IMG/VR virus record: IMGVR_UViG_3300042549_000597
Location: 1-30,055 of that record
Length of the DNA: 30,055 nt
Strand: one strand, 5' to 3'
Source: a virus
Shown here: positions 1 through 6,152 of the stretch, piece by piece
Numbering within the stretch: the first letter of the stretch is position 1
Layout of the letters: each line of letters begins with the position of its first letter
Notes under the pieces: generated by a model
Seen by the model: the letters and a program-made list of their open reading frames with translations, nothing else
What the model was told of the DNA's origin: nothing
The model's database searches: none
Made by a program: the position numbers and the translations under genes

Positions 1-2
1 AA

Positions 3-335
3 CGCCTTGTGGGCGTTGCAGTGGCTGGGCGTCCTGTGGCCAGAATGCTTGATGATGGGATGACGCTAGAAGTTACTCGCACTTGCACAGACGGCACGCG
101 CAACGCCAACTCAATGCTTTACGGCGCGATTGTCCGCGCAGCAATAGCACTTGGCTATGCAAAGTGTGTGACCTATACGCAGCACGACGAATCCGGCGCT
201 TCTTTGCGTGGCGCAGGGTGGACGCCAACGCAGACGTTAGCGCCTCGCGCAGGATGGGACGCGCCTTCGCGTGCCAGGGGTGACATTGGCTCGGCAGGCG
301 TTGCCCGCATACGGTGGGAGAGAAACTGTGCTTGA
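3..335 (+). CDS. XF1762-family (GNAT-like) protein, 5' truncated by window edge
   Basis: The reading frame is already open at the first complete codon and continues through a GTG at 9, so the true start lies outside the window. The visible part reads GRPVARMLDDGMTLEVTR, then CTDGTRNANSMLYGA, then ASLRGAGW. This is the core of the phage and bacterial XF1762 family, which resembles GNAT N-acetyltransferases. What it acetylates, if anything, is unknown. The C-terminus after the GAGW motif looks divergent. The stop codon lies inside the next gene, an 8-bp overlap that suggests translational coupling with the VRR-NUC gene. The family assignment is from pattern recognition; enzymatic activity is inferred. 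Confidence 0.72.
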   Translation, partial: RLVGVAVAGRPVARMLDDGMTLEVTRTCTDGTRNANSMLYGAIVRAAIALGYAKCVTYTQHDESGASLRGAGWTPTQTLAPRAGWDAPSRARGDIGSAGVARIRWERNCA

Positions 336-612
336 GAAGCAAATCGAAGCCTACCTCGTCAAGCGCGTCAAAGAGCTGGGCGGTCGGGCGTACAAGTTCA
401 CCAGCCCTGCGCATCGCGGCGTGGCCGACCGGATCGTGTGCCTGCCCAACGGCCAGACATGGTTTGTTGAGGTCAAGACTGAAGGCGGCAGGCTGTCTGA
501 GTTGCAGAAGGTCTTCGCCAGTGACATGGCGCTGATGAACCAAAGATATGTGTGTCTGTGGAACAAAGAACAAATCGACGGATGGTTGTATGAGAGTCTT
601 GGTAGCTTGTGA
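328..612 (+). CDS. VRR-NUC domain nuclease
   Basis: A 94-residue single-domain VRR-NUC protein of the PD-(D/E)xK superfamily. The catalytic signature is visible as GVAD (Asp34), then FVEVK (Glu48 and Lys50), then Gln60 in the following helix. Stand-alone VRR-NUC proteins in phages are thought to act as Holliday-junction or structure-specific nucleases. I chose the GTG at 328 because GGGAGAG at 316-322 is a strong ribosome binding site five bases upstream and because the domain begins LEKQIEAYLVKRVKELGG. An upstream ATG at 271 would add 19 residues from the overlapping gene. It overlaps the genes on both sides and sits two genes before a SNF2-type helicase, a frequent partnership in phage replication modules. 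Confidence 0.88.
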   Translation: MLEKQIEAYLVKRVKELGGRAYKFTSPAHRGVADRIVCLPNGQTWFVEVKTEGGRLSELQKVFASDMALMNQRYVCLWNKEQIDGWLYESLGSL

Positions 613-1183
613 ATCTAGCGGCGCTGTACGCGACGCCTTTATCCGCGCAGGACATTACGCCGCGTCGTGCGATCTGTTGCCCGGCGAATCACCGTTGGGT
701 GACCACTATCAATGCGACGTGACAGAAATTCTAGACCACGGTTGGGACTTGCTGATTGCACACCCGCCTTGCACCTATCTGTCTGTCAGCGGTATGCACT
801 GGACCACCCGTGGCCTGCGCGACCCCAAGCTGACCGAGGACGCGCTGGACTTCGTGCGCTTGTTCATGGACGCGCCTATTGAGCGCATCGCCATTGAGAA
901 CCCTGTCAGCGTGATCAGCAGCCGCATTCGTAAGCCCGACCAGATCATCCAGCCGTACCAGTTCGGCCACGACGCCAGCAAGAAGACCTGCCTATGGCTC
1001 AAAGGATTGCCGTTGCTCAAACCAACGCAGATGGTCGAGCCGCGCATTATCAACGGTAAAGCGCGGTGGGGCAACCAGACCGACAGCGGCCAGAACAAAC
1101 TGCCGCCCAGCAAAGACCGCTGGAAGCTGCGCAGTAAGACCTACGAGGGCATCGCTAACGCGATGGCAACGCAGTGGAGTTAA
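590..1183 (+). CDS. Phage DNA methyltransferase-like protein (PPC/ENP motifs)
   Basis: A 197-residue protein starting MRVLVACESSGAVRDAF, which looks like the SAM-binding motif I of cytosine-C5 methyltransferases. It continues with HPPCTYL (Cys61, equivalent to the catalytic PC motif IV) and AIENP (103-105, equivalent to the ENV motif VI). The QPYQFGH and TCLWLKGLP blocks are typical of a compact phage family usually labelled DNA cytosine methyltransferase. It is about half the length of a classical C5 enzyme and has no evident target-recognition domain, so activity and specificity are unproven. The ATG at 590 is preferred over one at 548 because the conserved fold begins there. It overlaps the VRR-NUC gene by 23 bp and the helicase gene by 10 bp. 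A role in protecting phage DNA from host restriction is inferred. Confidence 0.72.
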   Translation: MRVLVACESSGAVRDAFIRAGHYAASCDLLPGESPLGDHYQCDVTEILDHGWDLLIAHPPCTYLSVSGMHWTTRGLRDPKLTEDALDFVRLFMDAPIERIAIENPVSVISSRIRKPDQIIQPYQFGHDASKKTCLWLKGLPLLKPTQMVEPRIINGKARWGNQTDSGQNKLPPSKDRWKLRSKTYEGIANAMATQWS

Positions 1184-2448
1184 GGCCATACCAAGAGGAA
1201 GCGGCTGACTTCTTGTACGAGCACGACCGCGCCATGATCCTGGCTCCGGTGGGTGCTGGCAAGACAGCCATCACGCTGACGGCCATGTGGGAGATGCTGC
1301 GCGACGAGCACGTCAAGCGCTTTCTCGTCTTGGCTCCCAAGCGCGTCTGCACCGACGTGTGGCCGGTCGAGCAGCCCAAGTGGGCACCGATGGCCTCGCT
1401 GGCTGTTGCCGTGGGCACGCCCAAGCAGCGACTGGCGGCGCTCAAAAGCAACGCGCGCATCGTGGTGACCAACTACGACAACATCCAGTGGCTGGCCGAT
1501 CAGAAGTTTGAGTTTGACGGCGTGGTGTTCGACGAGCTGACCAAGTTGAAGAACCCATCAGGCGCACGTTTTAAGGCGTTGAACAAAGTCCTTGACTGCC
1601 CAGTGCGTTGGGGCTTGACCGGCTCGTTCACCAGCAACGGTCTTGAAGACGTGTTCGGCCAGTGCAAGATGATCTCTCCTGCTCTATTAGGCCGCGCCAA
1701 GGGCGCGTTCATGCAGCAGTACTTCGTGCTGATCAACAAGGACTTCGGCGAGTGGGAGCCGCGTAAAGGCTCACTGGAGCTGGTGATGCAGCGCATCAAG
1801 CCTGCCACGTTCGTGCTGGAGCCTGGCGAGTACAAGGACAAGCTGCCACCCCTGCACACCGTGGAGGTGGCCTGCAAGATGGACATGACCGACTACAACA
1901 AGATGAAGAAAGAGTTTGTGCTGGATGACGTGGTGGCCGTCAACGCGGCTGTCGTCACGCAAAAGCTCCAGCAGATGTCGTCTGGTTTCCTGTACTCCGA
2001 CAACGGCCCGATCTGGCTGTCGTCACACAAGTTTGATCGCCTTGAAGAACTGCTTGATGAAAACCAACATGCCAACACCCTACTGGTTTATCAATACCGA
2101 GAAGAACTTGCCGAGCTTAAGCGACGGTTTGGACACCTCACAACACTCGATGATGACGACGCCATTGAGCGCTGGAACCGAGGCGAGGTCAGGCTGCTTG
2201 CCGTCCACCCCAAGTCGGCAGGCCACGGCCTTAACCTCCAGCACGGAGGCCATCACGTCGTCTTCCTGTCCTTGCCCTGGTCGCTCGAACTGTACGAGCA
2301 GACCCTCGGGCGCTTGCATCGTAGCGGCCAGCGGCATGACGTGTGGTGCTACGTATTTCTGACCGACGCGACTGTCGATGAGAAAATCTGGGGTTCACTG
2401 CACGACAAGCTATCCCTTTCTCAAATCGCCTTGGAGGCACTTAAATGA
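1174..2448 (+). CDS. SNF2-type DEAD/DEAH-box helicase
   Basis: A 424-residue superfamily 2 helicase. The N-terminal ELRPYQEEA is the Q-like motif. Walker A is PVGAGKT (25-31), Walker B is VVFDE (Asp120, Glu121) in place of canonical DEAH, and LTGS (148-151) is motif III. The C-terminal lobe has QTLGRLHRSGQ (376-386), the arginine-finger motif VI typical of SNF2/Rad54-type proteins. Such short SNF2-like helicases are common in phage genomes and probably translocate on double-stranded DNA. The start is a GTG inside the end of the methyltransferase gene. With VRR-NUC and the methyltransferase it forms an overlapping three-gene unit acting on DNA, either in replication/recombination or in DNA protection (inference). 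Confidence 0.9.
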   Translation: MELRPYQEEAADFLYEHDRAMILAPVGAGKTAITLTAMWEMLRDEHVKRFLVLAPKRVCTDVWPVEQPKWAPMASLAVAVGTPKQRLAALKSNARIVVTNYDNIQWLADQKFEFDGVVFDELTKLKNPSGARFKALNKVLDCPVRWGLTGSFTSNGLEDVFGQCKMISPALLGRAKGAFMQQYFVLINKDFGEWEPRKGSLELVMQRIKPATFVLEPGEYKDKLPPLHTVEVACKMDMTDYNKMKKEFVLDDVVAVNAAVVTQKLQQMSSGFLYSDNGPIWLSSHKFDRLEELLDENQHANTLLVYQYREELAELKRRFGHLTTLDDDDAIERWNRGEVRLLAVHPKSAGHGLNLQHGGHHVVFLSLPWSLELYEQTLGRLHRSGQRHDVWCYVFLTDATVDEKIWGSLHDKLSLSQIALEALK

Positions 2449-2606
2449 AACGAATCGACCAATGGAAGGCCAAGCTGCGGGCGGCCAAGTCTGAGCTGCG
2501 ACACAAGACGCGGCAGCTCAACGCAGCCCAGCGCACGCATGACCGCACGACCAAACTGATTGAACAACTGGAGAAGAAAATTGAGCTACACATGGCGAAA
2601 ACTTAA
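2445..2606 (+). CDS. Small coiled-coil protein, unknown function
   Basis: A 53-residue, highly charged protein beginning MKRIDQWKAKLRAAK, with a continuous helix or coiled-coil pattern ending EQLEKKIELHMAKT. The ATG overlaps the helicase stop (ATGA arrangement), and GGAGG at 2434-2438 gives a clear ribosome binding site about six bases upstream. I do not recognise a family. It may be a small accessory or structural coiled coil. The strong ribosome binding site and exact stop/start overlap argue that it is a genuine gene. Confidence 0.62.
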   Translation: MKRIDQWKAKLRAAKSELRHKTRQLNAAQRTHDRTTKLIEQLEKKIELHMAKT

Positions 2607-2610
2607 CGAG

Positions 2611-2772
2611 GTGCTGGCGCTGCTGCCAGAGGTGGACGTCAAGGCGCTGCTGGACTCCGAGATGGCAGGCGCGCGCCGTGTCAAGGTGATCGAACGTCTG
2701 CACCAGCGTTACAACACGCTGCGTGTGGCTAGAGAGAGGGCCGAGCTGCTGGCGCTGGCCACCAAATCATGA
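2611..2772 (+). CDS. Small helical protein, unknown, start uncertain
   Basis: The frame is open from a TTG at 2560 that directly follows an in-frame stop. The likely start is the GTG at 2611, just after the previous gene's stop at 2606, giving about 53 residues (LALLPEVDVKALLDSE, then RVKVIERLHQRYNTLR). It ends in ATGA overlap with the next gene. No good Shine-Dalgarno sequence is visible, so it would depend on coupling to upstream translation. The protein looks all-helical and slightly basic at the C-terminal half. Function is not recognised. If the TTG start is used, it has 70 residues and overlaps its neighbour. Confidence 0.42.
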   Translation: MLALLPEVDVKALLDSEMAGARRVKVIERLHQRYNTLRVARERAELLALATKS

Positions 2773-2966
2773 ACAGGTTTGAGGCGTGGGAAGCGCATAA
2801 CCTGGCCAAGTTTGCACAAGACGCCGCCACACGGCTGCTTGAGCAAGAAGAGCTGATCGAGAGTCTGCAAGCAGACTTGAAGGCAGCGATCCGTGCCTAC
2901 CGGCACTTAGTAATCGAAGGAGCAAAACATGAAAGTCTACCCATCAATACCGAACAAAGATTTTAA
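2769..2966 (+). CDS. Small helical phage protein, unknown
   Basis: A 65-residue protein, MNRFEAWEAHNLAKFAQ, followed by LLEQEELIESLQADLKAA, with a strongly helical, coiled-coil-like pattern. The ATG overlaps the previous stop. Its last 13 codons overlap the start of the following gene at 2929, which has its own strong ribosome binding site. I see no catalytic motif, signal peptide or membrane segment. It belongs to the run of very small early genes between the helicase and the 149-residue gene. Confidence 0.58.
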   Translation: MNRFEAWEAHNLAKFAQDAATRLLEQEELIESLQADLKAAIRAYRHLVIEGAKHESLPINTEQRF

Positions 2967-3087
2967 ATGGACCAGCGGCTCGGACGTACAAACGACTTGG
3001 CGCAAGTGGGGCTGGACGCCCCCGTCCGAAAAGATGGCGCCGCCCCCGCCAGAAAAGAAAGTCGAGCCACTGCGGAGATACAAATAA
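2929..3087 (+). CDS. Small conserved phage protein (FKWTSG / W-rich), unknown
   Basis: A 52-residue protein, MKVYPSIPNKDFKWTSGSDV, then TWRKWGWTPPSEK, ending in a proline- and lysine-rich tail. The start is set by GAAGGAG at 2916-2922, six bases upstream, the best ribosome binding site in this stretch. The DFKWTSGxDVQxTWRKxGWxPPS pattern recurs in many phages of Pseudomonadota as a hypothetical protein (recognised from memory). Its short length and Trp-rich block suggest a small binding protein, but no function is known to me. Its stop overlaps the next ATG by one base (TAATG). It overlaps the upstream gene by 38 bp in a different frame. Confidence 0.68.
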   Translation: MKVYPSIPNKDFKWTSGSDVQTTWRKWGWTPPSEKMAPPPPEKKVEPLRRYK

Positions 3088-3257
3088 TGCTGACTCGACT
3101 AGAGCAGGCTGAGATCATGCGGCAGGTTAAAAACCTTTTGGCTGTGCAGCGCCGCAATCGCACATCGGTGCAAAGCAGCCGCATGACCGAAGAAAGTGAG
3201 AAGCAGAGCAACGCGAAGGCGTTGGAAAACTTCGCTGATTTTCTGAAAGAGTTATGA
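3087..3257 (+). CDS. Small helical protein, unknown
   Basis: A 56-residue protein, MLTRLEQAEIMRQVKNLLAV, ending ALENFADFLKEL. It is predicted mostly helical with a basic middle (QRRNRTSVQSSR). The ATG at 3087 is coupled by TAATG to the preceding gene and has GGAG at 3074-3077. The frame is open further upstream to 2967, but that part lies over two other genes and is unlikely to be used. No family recognised. Confidence 0.6.
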   Translation: MLTRLEQAEIMRQVKNLLAVQRRNRTSVQSSRMTEESEKQSNAKALENFADFLKEL

Positions 3258-3258
3258 C

Positions 3259-3351
3259 ATGACCGAATGCAAACACAAATGGGAATCACTGAACGACATG
3301 CCTTTGTACCGCTGCATCCGCTGCGGTGCTTTTTTGAGGGTCATCAAATGA
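3259..3351 (+). CDS. 30-residue zinc-ribbon-like miniprotein
   Basis: The peptide reads MTECKHKWESLNDMPLYRC, then IRCGAFLRVIK. It has a Cys-Lys-His pair near the N-terminus and a CxxC pair (YRCIRCGA) 15 residues later, a plausible single zinc-binding site of the CxH...CxxC kind. GAAAGAG at 3246-3251 precedes the ATG. The start lies just after the previous stop and the end overlaps the next ATG. Similar minimal CKHxW...CxxCG proteins occur as hypothetical genes in other phages (from memory). Function is unknown; nucleic-acid or protein binding is only a guess. It is too short for most gene callers. Confidence 0.55.
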   Translation: MTECKHKWESLNDMPLYRCIRCGAFLRVIK

Positions 3352-3458
3352 ACGAAGACGAAGACAAACCCACCCCTGCTGACGGTCAGTTGGTGTGGGC
3401 CTTGGTGGCCTTCATCGTGCTGATGCTGGGCCTGTTGACATTGAGGAGTTGTTTATGA
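3348..3458 (+). CDS. Small single-pass membrane protein
   Basis: A 36-residue protein with an acidic hydrophilic N-terminus (MNEDEDKPTPADGQ) and one membrane segment (LVWALVAFIVLMLGLLTL), ending RSCL. The positive-inside pattern puts the N-terminus outside (periplasm) and the short basic C-terminus in the cytoplasm. The ATG overlaps the preceding stop (ATGA) and the stop overlaps the next start. Function unknown. Early phage membrane miniproteins sometimes alter the host envelope or act in superinfection exclusion, but nothing here shows that. Confidence 0.58.
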   Translation: MNEDEDKPTPADGQLVWALVAFIVLMLGLLTLRSCL

Positions 3459-3589
3459 CTGACGAAAGATTTCTGGTGTTGGCAGGTTGCATCTGGCTTG
3501 CACCGCACCTTCCAAAGTGGCTTGGCCTTATCAACGGATGCGTCATGCTGATCTTGGCATCGGCAAGTGGATTGGGGTGGAAGCCATGA
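3455..3589 (+). CDS. Small membrane protein
   Basis: A 44-residue hydrophobic protein, MTDERFLVLAGCIWLAPHLP, then WLGLINGCVMLILASASGLGWKP, consistent with one or two short membrane helices. GAGGAG at 3443-3448 lies six bases upstream of the ATG. The ATG overlaps the stop of the previous membrane gene, and the stop overlaps the next gene, so it sits in a continuous overlapping chain. No family recognised. Two adjacent tiny membrane proteins may act together (inference). Confidence 0.58.
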   Translation: MTDERFLVLAGCIWLAPHLPKWLGLINGCVMLILASASGLGWKP

Positions 3590-4035
3590 CCAAAGACGAA
3601 GCATTGGACTTGGCGCTGGAGGCGTTGGAGTGGCAACAGCACATGCTGATAACCGCTATGCAGTATTCCGCTGCAAAAGGAATGACGTTTCTAGGCCACC
3701 CGCCAAATCCAAACGAAGCCATCACCGCCATCAAGCAAGCCCGTTCAGCACCTGTGCAGGAGCCTGTGAAGTTCCTTGCCAACGGTACACGGTTCAAAAC
3801 GTCCGAGTTCCCATATGGCGTGTGCATCAATGGTCTGCCGAAGGAATTGTCTGGCCGCTGGGTTGCGCTGGTTGCAGCGGAGGACGACTGCCGTTTGCAA
3901 CTGACCACCCCACCCGCAGCACAGCGGCAATGGGTTGGGCTGACGGATGAGGAGATGGATGAACTTGTGAACAGGTTTGCACGTTACGAATTAGTCCGGG
4001 CCACTGAAAACTTGTTAAGGAGCAAGAACGCATGA
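3586..4035 (+). CDS. Hypothetical phage protein, 149 residues
   Basis: Starts MTKDEALDLALEALEWQQHM, followed by a helical region ending AITAIKQARSAPVQEPVKF. This opening (LDLALEALE...AITAIKEAL) is a widespread phage hypothetical-protein N-terminus. It is joined to a central block with FPYGVCINGLPKELSGRWVALVAAEDDCRLQL and a C-terminal helix (VGLTDEEMDELVNRFARYE). The QEPV and PPAAQRQWVGLTDEE linkers are typical of modular phage proteins that swap cassettes. No enzymatic motif seen. The ATG overlaps the upstream stop. The frame is open further upstream, but only over the preceding gene. Confidence 0.66.
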   Translation: MTKDEALDLALEALEWQQHMLITAMQYSAAKGMTFLGHPPNPNEAITAIKQARSAPVQEPVKFLANGTRFKTSEFPYGVCINGLPKELSGRWVALVAAEDDCRLQLTTPPAAQRQWVGLTDEEMDELVNRFARYELVRATENLLRSKNA

Positions 4036-4370
4036 AAACCATAGTTGAAATGACCCGCGAAGCTGGTGGCTTTGATGCTACCCCTGAGTTCCTTGAACGC
4101 TTTGCCGACCTTGTCCGTGCTGATGAGCGTGAAGAAACCAACCGCAGAGCAAACGCAAGCTGGTCTCTGATGTGTGAAAAGATGGTCGCAGCCGAGCGTG
4201 AGGCGTGTGCAAAGGTGTGTGATGACATTGGTGAAGACCTATGGTCGCTTTACAAAGGTCGTGCGCCTTACACCGGGAAGGAAGAAGGAAGGGCAGATAT
4301 GCACGTGCAGGGCAAGAGCGATGGAGCAGATGAATGCGCCGCCGCTATCCGAGCAAGGGGGAACAGTTGA
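4032..4370 (+). CDS. Hypothetical phage protein, 112 residues
   Basis: MKTIVEMTREAGGFDATPEFLERFADLVRADERE, then EREACAKVCDDI, ending DGADECAAAIRARG. The AAEREACAKVCD...ADECAAAIRAR arrangement is a very common phage hypothetical family. The paired cysteines near CAKVC and ECAAAIR may be structural, but no function is known to me. AAGGAG at 4017-4022 gives a good ribosome binding site, and the ATG overlaps the upstream stop. The middle (WSLYKGRAPYTGKEEGRADMHVQGKSD) looks like a loop inserted between two helices. Confidence 0.66.
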   Translation: MKTIVEMTREAGGFDATPEFLERFADLVRADEREETNRRANASWSLMCEKMVAAEREACAKVCDDIGEDLWSLYKGRAPYTGKEEGRADMHVQGKSDGADECAAAIRARGNS

Positions 4371-4819
4371 CCACCACCAACACAGGCATGCATGTCATCA
4401 AGGCACTGGAAGCGTTCGCAGAGTTTAAACGCATGACCGCACAGGAGTTTGCCGACTACGCCGACATCGGACGATACGATGCACACGCTGTGCTCAACCG
4501 CATGAACAAACGCACCAAGGCTGGCGAGAAGCGCATCCACGTTGCCGACTGGACGTACATCCACGACAGCGCCAAGCGCTACCCACGGGCGGTGTTCATG
4601 CTGGGTGACAAGCCCGACAAGCCAAGGCCCAAGCCCGACCTCAGGGCAAACCGCAAACGCAGTGAGCGCAAGATTCTGGCGTCATTTCGCATGAGCAGCG
4701 TGTTTAACCTGGCGATGACCCGTGAGGTTATCCGCGAAGCACGTCGGAGTCTGATTGCACCTCGGCCACACGCCGACTCCAGCCCTTGCCAAACGTACCC
4801 CAGTGCGGCAGGTCCATGA
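4367..4819 (+). CDS. Basic helix-turn-helix-like DNA-binding protein
   Basis: The probable start is TTG at 4367, overlapping the upstream TGA, with a purine-rich AAGGGGGAA at 4355-4363 before it; an ATG at 4388 is the alternative. The N-terminal part (HVIKALEAFAEFKRMTAQEFADYADIGRYDAHAVLNRMNKR) fits a winged-helix or helix-turn-helix fold. A wing-like segment (KRIHVADWTYI) and a very basic proline/lysine tail (KPRPKPDLRANRKRSERK) follow. Related small HTH proteins occur in phages of Pseudomonadota and are suspected regulators. It is the last rightward gene. Its final 30 codons run through the 3' end of the convergent endolysin gene, so the terminal residues may be an accidental extension. Confidence 0.62.
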   Translation: MTTTNTGMHVIKALEAFAEFKRMTAQEFADYADIGRYDAHAVLNRMNKRTKAGEKRIHVADWTYIHDSAKRYPRAVFMLGDKPDKPRPKPDLRANRKRSERKILASFRMSSVFNLAMTREVIREARRSLIAPRPHADSSPCQTYPSAAGP

Positions 4820-5237
4820 GAAAGGACAGGCGGCGCTTGCTGTAGTCGTCCACCAGATCGCCCTTGAACGCTGCCACAGCGGCTAGCGTCTTGGGTCCGA
4901 TGCCACCATCAGGCTCGACCCCCACGCACGCTTGCAGCCACTTGGCAGCGCGTCCGGGACCGCTGTTCACGGCAGCGTCAAAAACGGCGTAATCCACACC
5001 ATCGGGCAGATCGTCGCCCCTGATCTTGTCCCAATACTTGGCCTTGTACAGCGGGGCCACTTGGGCTGGCGTCAAGGCACGCATGGCCTGCTCAGTAACA
5101 GGGTGGCCGACCCACTCCTCCCAGACTCGTTTGGTGACGCCTAAATTGGTCATGCCACCGGGGTCATCGGGGTGGTTGACGTAACCACCCTCGTGCTTCA
5201 AGACGCGCTGGAGCGCCTCGGCAAAGTTCTCTCTCAT
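4728..5237 (-). CDS. Endolysin, glycoside hydrolase family 108
   Basis: A 169-residue lysozyme-like muramidase. The GH108 signature is clear: LKHEGGYVNHPDDPGG with the catalytic Glu16, then TNLGVTKRVWEEW, and the C-terminal peptidoglycan-binding-3 part (AACKWLQ-like KWLQACVGVEPDGGIGPKTL). It would cleave the glycan backbone of the host cell wall at lysis. There is no N-terminal signal or SAR helix, so it needs a holin for release; a holin gene lies immediately upstream with ATGA overlap. It is the last gene of the leftward late operon. Its 3' end overlaps the convergent plus-strand gene by 92 bp. Confidence 0.93.
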   Translation of the reverse strand: MRENFAEALQRVLKHEGGYVNHPDDPGGMTNLGVTKRVWEEWVGHPVTEQAMRALTPAQVAPLYKAKYWDKIRGDDLPDGVDYAVFDAAVNSGPGRAAKWLQACVGVEPDGGIGPKTLAAVAAFKGDLVDDYSKRRLSFLMDLPHWGTFGKGWSRRVAEVQSDSDVLRG

Positions 5238-5644
5238 TTCTTGCTCCGCATGTCTGCGAGTTTCTCAACTGTGCGGCCACCGAAGTAGGCCAAGAAAATG
5301 ATCTGCCCCCACTGCCCCAGCAACTGGACGTAGGACTCTTGAGCGTTGTACCCATAGGCAGACATCATGGTGAACACGAAGTACGCCACAAAAATGGCTA
5401 TAAGGGCCATAGGGCGAATGTTTTTGGACAGCCAAGAGTCAGACCCCATGTCGGCCCGCCAGCGCTCTGTGATGGACGTCTGTTCGATCTCAAACAGTTT
5501 GGTGTCGTTAGCCATCTTTGCCAGTTCGCCGTCCTGCGCCATTTTTGCCAAGTCGAGTTGTGCCTTGGCTTTGGCCTCGGGGTCTGGGATCAGCTTGTCG
5601 ATCAGCTTACCGCCGACCTCAAGCAATGCGGTCAATGGAAACAT
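5234..5644 (-). CDS. Holin, GTA-type three-helix family
   Basis: A 136-residue protein resembling the GTA_holin_3TM family. It begins FPLTALLEVGGKLIDKLIPDPEAKAKAQ, has an amphipathic helical middle and the family block WRADMGSDSWLSKNIRP. Two clear membrane helices follow (about residues 77-99 and 106-124), and the tail is basic (KLADMRSKK). Proteins of this type make the inner-membrane lesion that lets endolysin reach the wall. It overlaps the endolysin start by 4 bp, and the plus-strand bases 5645-5647 separate it from the next membrane gene. Holin function is inferred from family and neighbourhood. Confidence 0.82.
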   Translation of the reverse strand: MFPLTALLEVGGKLIDKLIPDPEAKAKAQLDLAKMAQDGELAKMANDTKLFEIEQTSITERWRADMGSDSWLSKNIRPMALIAIFVAYFVFTMMSAYGYNAQESYVQLLGQWGQIIFLAYFGGRTVEKLADMRSKK

Positions 5645-5647
5645 AAT

Positions 5648-6064
5648 TTATCCCCTTACCGCGCTGACCTTGTCAGCACCTTTGGTTACGGTTACCTTGT
5701 CACCCACTACGTCTACGCGCATGGGCTGCTCTTCTCGGTCCAATCGGTCCAGCTTGTCGATCAGTTGTTTCATAACCTCAAACTCGGGACGTTCTTGTTT
5801 GGGGTTGGCTCCAGCGATGCCGTTGAGCATTGATATCAGGGCCGTGAGTGCAGCGCCCAGCAAACCCATGACGGCAGCAATTTTGGACTCCTCTAGCGCA
5901 AGGGAGGCTAGCACGCCAATCACCACGATGAACGTGATGTAGAACAGGCCTTGCTTGCCGATAGCCTTGCCCGCAACTTCTTTGGCGCTGGAGTCGGCTT
6001 CAAGACGATTCAGTTCTGCTTGCGCCTGCGCTTTAAGCATTTCAATGTCAGAAACTTCAGCCAT
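5648..6064 (-). CDS. Two-helix membrane protein of the lysis region
   Basis: 138 residues with an amphipathic N-terminus (SDIEMLKAQAQAELNRLEADS), two membrane helices (about 41-58 and 63-86), then a charged segment containing EVMKQLIDKLDRLDREEQP and a small C-terminal beta-like part (VDVVGDKVTVTKGADKV). The position beside the holin and endolysin suggests a second holin, antiholin or other lysis accessory protein. It has no lipobox and no typical spanin periplasmic coiled coil, so it is not an obvious Rz or Rz1. It is an independent gene, not a frame variant of the holin. Confidence 0.68.
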   Translation of the reverse strand: MAEVSDIEMLKAQAQAELNRLEADSSAKEVAGKAIGKQGLFYITFIVVIGVLASLALEESKIAAVMGLLGAALTALISMLNGIAGANPKQERPEFEVMKQLIDKLDRLDREEQPMRVDVVGDKVTVTKGADKVSAVRG

Positions 6065-6152
6065 ACGCTACCTCAATAAAAACCTTGGCGCACCAGACGA
6101 CAAGCCCAGCAACAAGGGCCGCTGCAATGAATGCAACAGCCCAGTCTTTCAT
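6057..6152 (-). CDS. 31-residue membrane miniprotein
   Basis: The peptide MKDWAVAFIAAALVAGLVVW, then CAKVFIEVAYG, is one long hydrophobic helix preceded by two charged residues. The ATG overlaps the stop of the upstream gene (ATGA), and its own TGA lies inside the start of the downstream gene (8-bp overlap). This is the same tight coupling as the rest of the lysis block, which supports it as a genuine gene despite its size. It may be a pinholin-like or regulatory membrane peptide (inference only). Confidence 0.55.
   Translation of the reverse strand: MKDWAVAFIAAALVAGLVVWCAKVFIEVAYG

Noticed and set aside
73-573. A 166-codon minus-strand open frame opposite the first two genes
   Set aside because: It is antisense to the XF1762-like and VRR-NUC genes, which have clear family motifs; the antisense product has none.
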